Origin: Quercus robur
Taxonomy: Eukaryota; Streptophyta; Magnoliopsida; Fagales; Fagaceae
DNA: 64,000 nt
NCBI RefSeq assembly: GCF_932294415.1
Contig: NC_065536.1
Coordinates: 52,464,354 to 52,528,353 of the forward strand
Reading direction: 5' to 3'
Every line of letters begins with the position of its first letter. Position 1 is the first letter of the stretch. Positions 26,045 through 38,902 of this stretch are shown piece after piece. The notes under the pieces are model-generated. The model saw nothing but the letters and a program-made list of their open reading frames with translations, was not told where the DNA came from and did no database searches. A program made the position numbers and the translations under genes.

Positions 26045-26850
26045 CAGTGGCAGCTCTAGGAATTTTTTCCAATGTGGTCATTAAGAAACTTAAATTATAC
26101 AATATTTAATAATAAAAAAATTATTATATCTCATTATCAATGCTGCAAGTTATATCTCTTTCAGTTTCCAAAAAAAAAAAAAAAAACTATATCTCTTTCA
26201 AAATTTTAGTTAAATAATTTTTTTTTTTTTGGAATTTTCTTTTTGTTTGTAAAGACCCAATATATTGTTAAAATGACTAAAGTTTGACTACAAACTTATT
26301 GTAGCCTAAAACTACAACTTTCACTAAAAAAATTAACGTGACTACATATTTTAAAAATCTAACCGTTAAATTGTATGTTTTTTTATGCTTTTAAAACATA
26401 TGTTAAGTTTCATGTCAATTGGATGTTATTTACTATTTAATCCATAAACTTATTTTTTGCATATAATTTTAGACTACAAAAATTAAAATTAAACATTTGA
26501 TTGATGATATATGCTATTTATTTTTAATCTTCTTGAAATTTTGTAAGCATTGAGAATATAAGAAAAAAAAAATATAATCTAATTGTGAAGTTATTAAAAT
26601 TCATATCTAATAAAAAAATATTGAGTGGAGTTGTAGTCTTAATCTACAACCAAGTTTTTTGCTAAAACTTTGTCCAAAGCTTAATTGTATTAGACCTAAA
26701 AAAAATTTAGGGTGGTCACACATTCTTTTTAACCTAAAAAAATAAAAATAAAAATTTAAATTTTATACATAATAAATTAATAAAGATTTTTTTTTTTCCA
26801 CGCCAGGGTGGTCCTGTGACCACCCTGCCCCTAACGTGGAGCTGCCAATG
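26045..26850. mobile_element. hAT-like non-autonomous element with perfect 8-bp target duplication
   Basis: The ends are CAGTGGCAGCTC and GAGCTGCCAATG (12-bp inverted repeat with one mismatch). Both sides carry ACTACATT (26037-26044 and 26851-26858). The length is 806 bp with no transposase frame. An M1 MITE copy (26274-26675) lies inside. A diverged sister element is at 34003-34835 and contains the same MITE, so the MITE may be an integral part of this family. Confidence 0.8.
26274..26675 (+). mobile_element. MITE family M1, copy B (inside hAT-like element)
   Basis: Terminal inverted repeats run from AAGTTTGACTACAAACTTA to the inverted AAGTTTTTTGCTAAAACTT, with TGTAGTCTTA-type subterminal motifs. 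The interior is shared with copies A, C and the remnant D. It is non-coding. Confidence 0.6.
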
Positions 26851-26858
26851 ACTACATT

Positions 26859-28452
26859 TAATCAATATTAAATTTGTACCCATCACATGTCACTTCAATC
26901 AACCTACCTAGAAAATAAGAATAGAAACAACAAATTTAGTATCGGTTGTAACTAAATCTTGGGGCTTTAGAAATTTTCACAAGAGCAAGAAAGTCTTTTT
27001 CAATTACAGTTTGTAGTAATTGAGTATGCGAAGTATTTGTGAAATTTGAAACTCTTTTAGGCAGGGCCTTTGTTCGCTGCTAGCAATTTCATATCAACCT
27101 TTTGTTTTACCCCATTTACAGTGGCATTTCACACCAACAGAGGCTGCTGCCTAACTTGAATATGTCGAAGTTAATGCTGGTTTTGGGTTCAAACAACGTG
27201 AACTATGGTGATAATCCTATTACTGATCTGTTAGTGATTTCTTCCATAGTTCCATTGGGGTTTTCTTGTTTGATGAGGGATGATTCAGAGTGATTTTGCA
27301 ACTGTCTGAATCAATATTATGTTAAAACTAATGCAAGAAAAAAATAAGATACAAAAGTTTATTGAGATACAATAAGCCAAAAAATGACATTCTATATTAG
27401 AATTAAGCAAATGTAAATTTTCAAATCAAGTCATCTATCTACAAGATAAAATGGATATTTTGCTCTCATAAGTTTTGTGTCGGAGTAAGCAATAATGACT
27501 CATGTAATTCTCCATAGACCAATTGCTCATACAAATGCTTAATAACACAAAAAACTTGACTAAAAATATTAATAATAACAATCAGAGCCTCTAGTATTAA
27601 CTTAAACAACTCAAATGTAGGACCATATCATAAATATCTATCCAAGTGAGTTATTATGTACAAAAATCAAAGAGTCTATAATTAATGAACATAAAGTTTT
27701 GTTTTTTGTTTTTTTTTTAAATGGACCATTTGAATTTTCTATCTAATAATATTCTTACAAGACTTTTTGAAGAGTTAAAAAAAATATAAGAATGATTATC
27801 AATAATATTTAAATTATATATGTGAAAATTATACTATATATCTTAATGTATATTTTTTAAGTATATTTATGCATATGCATGGTGTTATAAGCTAGTATAT
27901 ATATAAGTAAAGCTTAGAGAAAATTAAATTAGAATTTGAAATTAGAATATGATTTTGAGCCATGTATCTAAATTTATGTGGTGATCACGCCATAATTATT
28001 CACTTAAGTTTGTGTCATGTGTCCACTTAAGTTTTTAATTTTTGTACCAAGTGAGTTAATGAGTGCAAAATACTAAAAATCAAATATTAATTAATGAAAT
28101 ATAAAAAAAAAAAAAAAAAAAAAAAAACAATCACATATACTCAATTAAAATCACCACACAACAAAGATCACAGCATGTTCTATCTTATTAGAAATTAGAA
28201 GAAAAAAACGATCATAAGTAGTATTAAATTTAGGTAAGAATTTTAATATGTGACCAATTACGTGTACTTTTAAAAAAAATAATTTGACTAATTATTTATA
28301 TTTTTATAATAAAAATTGTATTTGATTTTAAATGTATATATATGTATGCATGCGTTACATGCTATTTTTTTTTAATAATTTGACTAATTATTTATATTTT
28401 ATAATAAAAATTGTGTTTAATTTTAAATGCATCTATGCATTTGTATGAGTTA
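26859..28452. other. Gene-free AT-rich DNA
   Basis: No supported gene. From about 27895 a degenerate repeat unit containing AGCTTAGAGAAAATT appears; it recurs at about 29266 and 29529. A ~100-bp direct repeat (TTTGACTAATTATTTATAT start) occurs at about 28278 and 28375. Confidence 0.5.
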
Positions 28453-29238
28453 TGTAGGGGCAATTTTTGGAGCCCAGGCCCAGCAGGTAAGTGATTCTGG
28501 CCCAAAGAGCCCTAGACAATGAATTTGTAGAGAGCGGGTTACAGAATTAGGCCTTAACGAAGTGAGTGTTAGTTAATTTTGGGCCATGCAGCGATTTGAA
28601 CATAAAAATACCTCCTTTAGATCCACTGGATGTTCGGTCCGAGGAGACGTGTGGGTGCACTTCTGTTCCTGATTAAAGTCTATAATCTTTCTCTCTCTAT
28701 CTCTCCTTTCTTTCTCCTTTTTTCCATCTTCCCTTCATGGGGATGCCTTTCTCTTATATAGCCTCCTTAAAGTAATCAGAACCTTACACTTGTTGATCAT
28801 CTGGACCTTCACTTGAGTGTCCATCCCATCGGATATCTACCCTACCTTTCTATAAGTTGCAGTGGCCAAGGTAACACTGTTCGCCTGTCTTCTCCACATT
28901 AATGCGGCCATAACAGAAAAGTAGCTTCCCTGCATTTAATGCGGCAGTTGTGGTTTCCCTCTGGACATCCTGTACTCTCTTCCTTCTCCCGGCCTTGTAA
29001 GGCTCGTCCTTACTACCAATATTCGTTGGAGTGATTCCTTATTATGGATAGGGTGCATGTTTGGTCCATATTTGGCACGTCCGAAGAGGCATTCCTCCTT
29101 GGACCTCTTTTAAAATAAGTTTGGACTCATCAGAGTTGGGCTAGAAGTCCTTTTGGCGCCCCATTTTCTCCTCGGTCGTGGCTGGACTCTGTATGGGGCC
29201 CAAGACCCATTGTTTGATTTGGGAATTTTACCCCTACA
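28453..29238 (+). mobile_element. Solo LTR with 5-bp target duplication
   Basis: The 786-bp unit begins TGTAGGGG and ends CCCCTACA, the TG...CA form of a long terminal repeat. It is flanked by AGTTA on both sides (28448-28452 and 29239-29243). An internal TTATATAGCC near 28755 could be its TATA box, which suggests plus orientation. No internal retrotransposon region remains, so it is a solo LTR formed by recombination. It interrupts the second copy of a local direct repeat. Confidence 0.85.
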
Positions 29239-29243
29239 AGTTA

Positions 29244-30265
29244 CATGCTAGTATATATTAATAGGTAAAACTGAAAGAAAATTCAATTAGATTTCAAATT
29301 GGACTTCAATTAAAGTCAAATTGTGCGTCATGTATCTCATCTAATCTAGTTTTTAAAATTTTGTGCCGAGTTAATTTAGTGTAAAAATTGGATTTTAATT
29401 AGAGTTTAATTTTGCATCATGTGTCTCATCTAATCTTCTTTTTTTTTTTTTTAAATTGTGTCTAGTGAGTTAATTCAGTGTTAAAAATGAGGAGTCCAAT
29501 ATGAGTAAACCTATGTAATAAATAAACAAAACTTAGAGAAAATTTTGTTAGAATTAAAATTAGATTTTTCCTTGTTAGCTTTTCATACAAATTAAATTGT
29601 TTAGATTTTTGCTATTATTTTTTCTGAACTAATGAGGGTATTTATTTATTTATTTATTTATTTTTTAATATTGTTTCTATTTACACATTTTGTATATGAA
29701 AATCTTGAACATAACAAACTGTAATTGAGCTAAATGATCCAATGCACCTATCATCATTCAATTTATGAGATACTATTAAACCAATTTATTCATTTATTTT
29801 GTGTTATATTTAGTAGAATTTCACAGACAGTGATAGTGAATTGATATTGTATATGTAGTGTCCAATAGTGATTTTCAAAATTATATATATAACAACAGTG
29901 TAATGAGAAATTGGGCGTAACCAATATCATTAAAATTGCAAGGGAAAATCATTTTAGTACCTCCAAATGTTCTGGTCAAACTAATGTCTTATATATTTGA
30001 TAACTTAAACTAACATCAATAATACCATTATAATTTATTATTCTCATGCATAATCATGAGTTACATACTAGTTTGTTTTATAACAAGTAGATTAAATTTT
30101 TCATTTTATCAGTATTTTATTACAGTATTATATAATTGATATTAAAGATGTGATGCGATTAAAAACATATGTGAATAAATATTTTTAAGTTGAAGGAAAA
30201 TTGTGTATAGAGAGAGATTCATGTAATTGTTTAGTATGGATTTCTGCAATTCATTAAAAAATAAT
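29244..30265. other. Gene-free AT-rich DNA with degenerate repeats
   Basis: Units with CATCATGTGTCTCATCTAAT-type sequence recur at about 29325 and 29410. No coding potential is seen. Confidence 0.45.
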
Positions 30266-32236
30266 TAGCTTCTGAGAACGAGCATGAGCGCGTGCTTAGA
30301 GATTCTTCTATTTTTTTGGATAAAATTTAATAATTTGCATCCATTATAATTTGTGATTACTTCATTTTTCATTCACAAAACAATCTAAGGGTATGATAAG
30401 TATTATGTGTTTCATCACACCCCTAGTTTTTTTTTTTTTTTTTTTTTATTGAAAAATATAGTAATCCCAAATTATAATGGATGCAAATTCTTAACTTTTA
30501 CCCAAAAAAATAGAAAATCCTCTGAGCACGTGCTTAAGGCTTAATAACAATTATCAATTTTTGTTTAATTCTAAAATTTAGTTTTTAAATCCTAAATGGT
30601 AGCCACTTACTACACATCCATAACAAAAGTTAAAAAGAGCTTAAATTTAAAATTTAGCAACTACTTTCATAACATTTTTAATGAAGTAAATTAATAATTA
30701 TAAAAAAATGTAAATTGAATTTCACATAGAATTATACAAATGATAAATATAGTTTCTATTACAAAAGAATTTTTTTTTACAACAATTTCTTAGATAACAA
30801 CCACTTCATGTGAGGTTTGAATCATAACAACAATTTCATTCATTATTATTCAAAATTGTTATATTTTTCAATCACAAAAAAACCTAGGGTGTGATGAAAT
30901 TTATGCATCTATGAGTGAAACAATCTTTTGGTATAAATATCATCAAACCCCTAAATATTTTTGTAATTGAAAAATATAATAACTTCCAATAATGATGAAT
31001 GAAAACTTTCCAAATGATAAATATAGTTTGTTACATAAGAAATTTTTTTATAACAATTTCTTAGATAACAACCGCTTCATGTGAGGTTTGAATCATAACA
31101 ACAATTTCATTCATTATTATTCAAAGTTGCTACATTTTTCAATCACAAAAAAAACCTAGGGTGTGATGAAATTTATGCATCTATGAGTGAATTAATTTTT
31201 TGGTATAAATATCATCAAACCCCTAAATATTTTTGTAATTGAAAAATATAGTAACTTCCAATAACGATGAATGAAAACTTCACAAATGATAAATATAGTT
31301 TTTGTTATAAAAGAAATTTTTTTTTATAACAATTTCTTAGATAACAACCGCTTCATGTGAGGTTTGAATCATAACAACAATTTCATTTATTATTATTCAA
31401 AGCTACTATATTTTTCAATCACAAAAAACTTAGGGTGTGATGAAATTTATGCATCTGAGTGAAATAATTTTTTAGTATAAATATCATCAAACCCCCTAAA
31501 TATTTTTGTAATTGAAAAATATAGTAACTTTCAATAATTAGGAATGAAAACTATTAACTTCTACAAAACAAAAATAGAAGTATATATTTCATCACACCCT
31601 AGGTTTTTTTGTAATTGAAAAATGTAGCAACTTTGAATATTAATGAATGAAATTGTTGTTATGATTCAAACCTCACATGAAGTGGTTGTTATCTAAGAAA
31701 TTGTTATAAAAAAATTTCTTTTATAACAAGAGGCACATATATATCATTTGTATAATTCTATGTGAAATTTAATTTACATTTTTTTTTTCATAATTATTAA
31801 TTTACTTCATCAAAAATGTTATGAAGGTAGTTGTTAAATTTTAAATTTAAGCTCTTTTTAACTTTTGTTATGAATGTGTAGTAAGTGGCTATCTTTTAGG
31901 ATTTAAAAACAAAATTTTAGGATTAAACAAAAATTGATAATTGTTATTAAGCGCATGCTCAAGGGCTTTTCTATTTTTTTGAGTAAAAGTTAATAATTTG
32001 CATCTATTATAATTTGAGATTACTATATTTTTCAATCACAAAAAAAATCTAGGGGTGTAATGAAATACATAATACTTATCAAATCACAAACGCATAATAC
32101 TCATCACACCCCTAAATTTTTTTTGTGAATAAAAAATGTAATAATCTCAAATTATAATAGATGTAAATTATTAATTTTTACCCAAAAAATAGAAGAGCCT
32201 TTGAGCACGCATGTGAGCATGTGCTCGGAGGCTAGA
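30266..32236. mobile_element. Compound 2-kb foldback element
   Basis: The outer arms mirror each other: the left starts TTAGCTTCTGAG and the right ends CTCGGAGGCTAG. Each outer arm (about 30266-30540 and 31940-32236) is itself a ~280-bp foldback with GAGCACGTGCTT-like ends. Inside, 30540-30780 is inverted at 31730-31930. The core holds three tandem units of about 273 bp starting at 30781, 31052 and 31328, followed by an inverted partial unit. There is no coding region and no confident target duplication. Confidence 0.75.
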
Positions 32237-32767
32237 AGATAAAAAAAGATGTATAGAAATTCAGGTGACAGATGACATTGTGAATAGACTTTAAGATTTA
32301 CACGTGATCTTCTTTACCTAGCATCATAGAGTACTTATGAGGGCATTCATTCTGCTCAACCATTCAGAATATACGCTTTTTTTTTTTTTTTTTACTACCT
32401 TGGTTTGGTTTTTTAACAAAGAGTTAAATTAATGGGGGTACTGAGTCACCAATTTAAAATAGGAGAACATCAGGCATACTTAGATTAAGTGAGAGTAATT
32501 AAGATCAAACTTAAGACAATTAGAGCTCTAATTGTCTCAATTGGATGGGAAGAGTTGGGAGGACCATCCTCAGGAGGTTCCAGTAATTTCTCCCATGTCA
32601 TTACTCCTTATAGCAACTCAACCAAACACCAGAAAAAAAATCTAGTAATTAATTAAGTAGTACTGACAAATACCAGACCCAGCTTCCAAAGTTCAAACCT
32701 CAAACAACACAATCACATCACTCTAACCAAACAACTAGCTAGGCCACAGAAAAAGGAAAAGGAAAAA

Positions 32768-34617
32768 ATGATACCAGCATGCATTCATCACCTCACAACC
32801 CAACCAGCTTGGCTTCTCTTTCTCTCATTCATAGGTTTTCTTTCCTTTCTCAAACACTCAATCTCTATTCTCAAATGGGTCTTCATCACATTTCTCAGAC
32901 CCCCAAAAAACCTCAAGAAATATGGTTCATGGGCTCTTGTCACTGGAGCCACAGATGGCATTGGAAAAGCCTTTGCTTGCCAACTTGCCCGGAAAGGCCT
33001 AAACCTAATAATAGTCAGCCGAAACTACGATAAGCTCAGAACTGTTTCAAAGGAAATTCAAGCTGATTTTCCATACACCCAGATAAAGATTATTCCTTTA
33101 GATTTCTCTGGCAACATCTCAGCTGGTGTTCGTCTTATAGAGGATGAGATCAAAGGGTTGGACGTTGGCATTTTGATAAACAATGTGGGGATAACTTACC
33201 CTTCAGCGATGTATTTTCATGAGGTGGATGAGAAGGTGTGGATGAACATTGTTAAGGTGAATTTAGAAGGGACTACTATGGTTACGAAAGCTGTCCTGCC
33301 AGGGATGATTCAAAGGAAGAGAGGAGCCATTGTGAATATTGGATCTGGAGCAGCCATTGTTGTGCCTTCCCATCCTCTTTTCACAATCTATGCTGCTACA
33401 AAAGCGTAAGCATATATCAAACTTTCTCTTTCTACTCTTTTTTTTTTAAGCATGGCTGCCTCATATTATATATTTTATAAGTACAGTATAAATCTTCTTT
33501 GTTTTTTTCAAATAAACCAGTAATTAGTAGGATTTAAACTCTTGAGATTTCTGTTAGAAACACGAGATGTGATTTGAATTACAAGCCTCTAATAAATACT
33601 TAAAAAATAAATAGTAAATAATTTGTAAGATAATTATAGTAATTTTTTTTTTTTTAATAATTAATTGAACAAAATGAATACATTGTGGTAGAGTAGACTC
33701 AGTAGAGTAGTGTAGTTGGTTGTTTATTTGTTATTTGTTTAGGTAAGGTGCATGACAAAATTTAATCTGAAAATTTAATGCAAACCAAATTGTCATTAAA
33801 ACCATCGATCAGATAATTTTCCAAAATAAAAACCATCGATCAGATCCACATAAACCATTTTCGTACTCTAGGTTTTATTTTTTATTTTATTTATTTATAT
33901 ATATAAACGATAGGGTGATAGAAATTTTATTTTCATATTGAGATTAACTTTGCCATCTCTTTGAAATAATAGATAAAATTTTATACTTCTTGATCCAGTA
34001 GCGGTTTTATGAATTTTCTTAAGAGTAGTCATTAAGAAATTTAAATTATATAAAATCTAATAAAAAGAGAATTTCATACATTGACCAAAAAAACACAAGC
34101 ACACATGTAAATACATAAAATCTTACAATTTTCTTTTAAATTTTTTTAAAAAAATTTTGAAATCATTATATAATAATCTCATTATTAATGTTGCAAGCTA
34201 TATCTTTTCAAAAGTTTTGTTAAATAAAATTTTTCTTGGACTTTTTCTTTTTATTTGTAAGGACCTGATATATTGTCAAGAGAACCAAAATTTAAGAACA
34301 AAATTTGGCTACAAACTTAGTTGTAGTCACTCTCACTAAATAAATTAATATTGTTACATATTTTGAAAATCTAATCGATGAATTGCATGTTCTCTATGTT
34401 CTTAAAAAATGTCAAAATTTCATGTCAATCAGATATTATTTATCATTCGATTCATAAAATTATTTTTTATGTATAATTTTAGATTACAAAAACTCAAAAT
34501 TTAAATATTTGATTGACAACATAGCTATTGAACATTTATCTTATTGAAATTTTGCAAGTATGGAAGATTTAAAAATAAAATGTAATTAAATGGTGGATTT
34601 ATTAAAATTCACATTCA

Positions 34618-34653
<36 letters not shown>

Positions 34654-37600
34654 AATAGAGTTGTAACCTTAGTCTACAATCAAATTTGTTGCTAAATTTT
34701 GTCCAAAATTTAATTATGTTGGGCCTAAAAAATATTTAGGGTGGTCACAAAGGTTTTTTAAGGATAAAAAAATCATAAATTTTTAAAATTTATACATAAT
34801 GATTTTTTTTTTCCAAGGTCATGGGCGGCTCTACATATATTCAATTTACAAAATACATTGCATTAATATTTGAGACTAACACTTATAAGTCTCATCTACT
34901 ATATATTTTCATTTTTCACTTAACCAAAAAAACAAATTGTAAAATTTTTCTGTGTAACACATGGATCTGTTACTAATTATAGTAGTTTGTAAGCCCTTGT
35001 AGATCTAGTGGGTTAATTATTTCAGTACAAGCTAGTGGAAAAAGATTTATAAGGGTAATTTAGCAAATTAAATGGAGAAAGGGCAAAAATGAGAATTAAC
35101 TTATATGATTTTGACTTACATGTGATTGTTAATTAATCATAAGTTAACAGCCACTCAGAATATGGGGTAAATTTTTTATGCAATCATGCAATGGAGTAGT
35201 AATATTATAAATATTCCTTCAGCCAAAAAAAAAAAAAAAAAGTAATATTATAAATATTCATAATTTGAGATGCAAAGTGGTATCTTATAATATAGGGTGA
35301 ATTTATGCAAAAATTGTATGTATCGGCAAATAAACTTTGGTCACTTGATTCTTCAAAAAAAAAAAAAAAAAAAAACTTTGGTCACTTGCCACACGAGTCT
35401 CGCATGTTCCTGCTACAGTTAATAAAGGGCCCATTCCTTTTGTCGCCTTTTTAGCTACCCAATACAAATTGCCACGTTACCGGTAAGTCTCTCATGCCCC
35501 TGCCGCAGTTAATAAAGGGCCCACTCATTTTGCCGCTTTAGCTACGCAATAGAAATTGCCACGTTACCAGTAATACATCAAATTCAAAGAAATGTCAAAA
35601 TTAAATTATAAATATTAGGTACATTAAGCTTCGTTTGTTTGGATTAGCGTATGCGTCAAAGGAGTCTGCATTTTTAGCTTTTTTTTTTTTTTTTTTTTTT
35701 AAGGACTGGCGTCTCTTACACTGTTTATGAGACATGAACAGTACATTAAGGTAAATGAACAGTATTTTTTTGTATAAACAGTAATCGAAATTTTTTTTTT
35801 ATTGTTTTCAATTTTCAGTTTTTAGTAAAATAAGCTGTATCTAAACGCACACTTAGTCTTATTGCGTGCATAGGATTTTTAATTTTTTTAAATGTCAATA
35901 ATTTTTATTCATCCTAATTTGGGGTTATAAGTTTGCCAGTGAGGTTTCTGTTTTTTTAAATCATTGAAATAGCATGAAATGCAATGAGATCCAGCACAAA
36001 ACATTAACACACCCTCAAATTATAACTTAATAAAATGTTGAGCTTAATTAATGTCAAACACAAACAAAACCTAACCATAAGAGAGGATATGATTTTGGTA
36101 TTAATTTATGTCAGAGAAAAATTATAACTTAATAAAATGTCAAGCTTAATTAATGTCAAAGGCAAAATATAACCTAACTAACAACAAGAGTGTATATAAC
36201 TTTTGTATACAAATCTTACCTTATGGAAAATAGTATTCTTCTTCTTTATAGCAATAGTGTTCAGTGTGGAAGAAAGAAATTTATAGTTAGAGACGTCAAC
36301 ATTTGAAGGTGTTAGGTAATTTAACTGGTGATATTTTCATATATATATTTTCATACATTTGAATACTGTATAAATTTTATTATTTTTTTTTTAAGAAAGA
36401 AAATGAAAAGACGACCTTCAACCATGTATTCAATAGGCCTAATGTACAGGGCAGAGCTACATTGCTCCTTGGGGGGCCAGGCCCCCCCTCCCGAAAAATT
36501 AGAACCGGCTTCCAATTATTTATGAGATTTCTAGTTAGTCCAATGGAATTTTAGTTGGCCTCCTCAATTGTTCAAAACTTTATTATCCGTCCATTTCAAT
36601 TATTCCTAAGATTTATTGTTAGTTCAAAAAATAATGACTACAGTTAATCTTTTCAATTGTCCAAAAAATTTATAATTAATCCAATGGATAATGACTCACT
36701 CTCTAGCATCATTGACAACCCATTTCCCAACATAATTTCAAATTTTTTTTTTTTTTTTCATCTTTAGGTACCTACAAAGCTTTGTTGTAGTGGCTAGTGC
36801 CAGCCCATGTTCCATTTTCTTTCTTCTCAAGACAAAAACTCCTATCTCAACCAAAATTATTAATTCTTTTTTTTTTCCTGGTGCAACATCATCTTCTTGA
36901 CTTTTTAAAGAAGTAAATATGCAAGTGCATTTTCTTCTCTCTCTCTTTTATCAATCATCATTGTTATTTTACCATTAGTATTATTTTTGTTTCTTTCTTC
37001 TACCTCTATGTGTGTGTTCATATGCATATGGGTATTTAAGGGTTTTTTTCTTTTTTTTTTTCCACATTTTGTATTGCTATCTTTATTCCATTAAGGATTG
37101 TTAGGCATAATTTTGATGTGAACTGTTCTTTTATTGGATTTTTTTTTTTTTTTTTTTTGTATTTGTCTATAATAAAATATATAATTTTTGTATGTTTATT
37201 AATATTTAATAATATAACAATATATCAAAGTTAATAATTTTGTGTTCAATATGAACTATGGTTAATATATCAATACTACAATTCGGCCTTTCCAAGTAAA
37301 ATTTTCTAGCTATGCCCCTTGCTAATGTAGTGACCAAAAAGGTCAAGAGGCGTAGCCACATGGGCAAGTGTGGGTGCAATGAGGTGGGGGTTTGCAATCT
37401 ATGGAATCGCATATCGCCTAGGTGTGGTAAAGGAGAAGGTTTTATATGTGGGTTGAATATCTAAAATATTAACAACATTTTTTCCCTTACTTGGTGCTAC
37501 AGAAAAACAAATCCATGAAAAGTATGAACCCCAAAAGGATAATATTGTTAATATGAAGATTAAGGCATTACATATGGTATCAATCCCTTGCTTGGTTTGC

Positions 37601-38902
37601 TATTATTGTATCCTTCTTTTGATTTTTTTTTTTTTTTTGATTTTTTTGATTTTTTTTTTCTGGCAGTTATATTGACAAGTTATCAAAATCTCTAGATGTG
37701 GAATACAAGCATTATGGAATTGACGTGCAATGTCAGGTAACACATTCTAAATTTCTCATGACCTTTTTTTTTTTTAATTTATTTTTTGAGTGAATGAAAA
37801 AAATGAAGTGTTTAACAATCCACTAAAAAAGAGTTTTAAGGAGTCCTTAAAGTTGAAAATAGTTTTAAGGTTAAAGTTAATTTAAAAAAAAAATCAATTT
37901 ACAATTCATACTTTATAAATTTAGAATTTTATAATACTATTAAGTGTAATTAATTTGCCAAATACTCAAAATACTAAAAATCTTTTCAATTAAATTTTAT
38001 ATCACAATAACTTCAATGGATGTCGGTTTTGTTGCTTTGAGGCTATATGAATGATCCTACATCATAAGAATTCTATAAAGCAGGATCATAGGATTTTACA
38101 TTCTATTATCTAGGATTGCAATCCCATGTTGATCCTAACCTCCTGAAATATTCTACACCAATCTAAATCTTTTTTTTTTTATATATATAGGATGGTAGGA
38201 TTTTAAGATTCTAAAATCTAGGATCAGGATTTTGACAACCATGGTTTGCATAATTCTAGTTACTATTATATTCAATTCATTTTTTATTAGACTTTAGTCG
38301 CATGTTGTGTGGGTGTGTGTTGAGTCACACATCAAGTAAATATTGAGTTAATATGAGCTTTATTAACATCTACAAGGAAACTAAACTATGACTTATTCTT
38401 CTTGCTTTTCATTTTTTGTAAATATTACATAAAAATAAAATTAGCATTTCAAAATTTCAAATGGCAGGTGAGGCCGTTGGGAAATCACAAGCAAAAATTG
38501 AGCCTAAAAAGATGACTTTAGAAAAGATAATGCCTACTGTTTTTGTTTTTTTTTTTTTTTTTTTTTTTAGCTATAGCACCATATGGGGCTGCTGTTTGTC
38601 ATGGTAATTCATTTGACATGTCTAATTAAGGAAGGGTCATTGACTCATTGGCTCAGGTACCATTATATGTTGCTACAAAAATGGTGTCCAAAGTGGCTGC
38701 AATTGAGAGATCATCGTTGTTTATACCATTGGCAGACGATTATGCAGGAGCTGCAGTTCGCCAAATTGGGTATGAAGCAAGGTGCACGCCCTACTGGGCT
38801 CACTCACTACAGTGGTGCTTTGCTCGCTTGCTTCCGGAGGCTCTTCTTGATTCTTGGCGTCTTTCTATTGGTATTCAGAGGAGGGGACAAGTCATTGCAT
38901 GA
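32768..38902 (+). CDS. Very-long-chain 3-oxoacyl-CoA reductase-like (KCR copy 1)
   Basis: Three exons: 32768-33405, 37667-37736, 38657-38902, giving 317 residues, the usual KCR length. KCR carries out the first reduction of the ER fatty-acid elongase (3-ketoacyl-CoA to 3-hydroxyacyl-CoA, NADPH). An N-terminal hydrophobic segment precedes [19 protein letters not shown]. The cofactor motif TGATDGIG is at 59-66, NNVG in the middle, and Ser193, Tyr208 and Lys212 (YAATK) form the active site. VPLYVATKM and CTPYW are family hallmarks. Unlike copy 2, the C-terminus ends RRGQVIA, without the basic KKE-type tail. Intron 1 is about 4.3 kb and holds two hAT-like elements. It is intact and may be a specialised KCR2-type paralogue. 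Confidence 0.9.
34003..34835. mobile_element. hAT-like element, diverged sister of 26045-26850
   Basis: Collinear similarity runs the whole length with the element at 26045, from CAGTAGCGGTTTTATG on the left through the GGTGGTCACA motif to GGGCGGCTCTAC on the right. The ends are eroded and no target duplication is evident. It carries M1 copy C. Confidence 0.55.
34296..34712 (+). mobile_element. MITE family M1, copy C
   Basis: Same interior as copy B, with a (TA)n expansion at about 34621-34651. The inverted ends are GGCTACAAACTTAGTTGTAG and the TCTACAATCAAATTTG region. Confidence 0.55.
35396..35570. repeat. 90-bp tandem duplication
   Basis: Two diverged copies with a period of 90 bp, sharing CAGTTAATAAAGGGCCCA and ATTGCCACGTTACC. 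It is intronic in KCR copy 1. Confidence 0.8.
35628..35852. mobile_element. MITE-like segment
   Basis: The left side reads AAGCTTCGTTTGTTTGG and the right AAACGCACACTTAG, a degenerate inverted pair, with an interior of T-runs and AACAGTA motifs. A similar TTTGGATACA...GAAAACGC segment occurs at about 48700-48960. Confidence 0.35.
36017..36225. repeat. ~105-bp direct repeat
   Basis: Two copies begin ATTATAACTTAATAAAATGT and share GCTTAATTAATGTCAAA. They are intronic. Confidence 0.7.
36447..37321. mobile_element. hAT-like non-autonomous element with 8-bp target duplication
   Basis: The ends CAGGGCAGAGCTA and TAGCTATGCCCCTTG are inverted. CTAATGTA lies on both sides (36439-36446, 37322-37329). 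The length is 875 bp. The left end also carries GGGGGGCCAGGCCCCCC, a GC-rich palindrome. No transposase is present. Confidence 0.7.

Larger units (their letters stand above)
33406..37666. other. Large repeat-filled intron 1 of KCR copy 1
   Basis: 4.26 kb against 119 bp for the same intron in copy 2. It contains hAT-like elements (34003-34835, 36447-37321), a 90-bp tandem (35396-35570), a ~105-bp direct repeat (36017-36225) and a MITE-like segment (about 35628-35852). The small ORFs inside are not credible. Confidence 0.75.

Noticed and set aside
30781-31600. CRISPR-like spaced repeats
   Set aside because: Units are ~273 bp with no spacers and belong to a eukaryotic foldback element.
32768-38902. 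KCR copy 1 as a pseudogene because of the huge intron
   Set aside because: All splice sites, phases and catalytic residues are intact, so it is kept as a gene.
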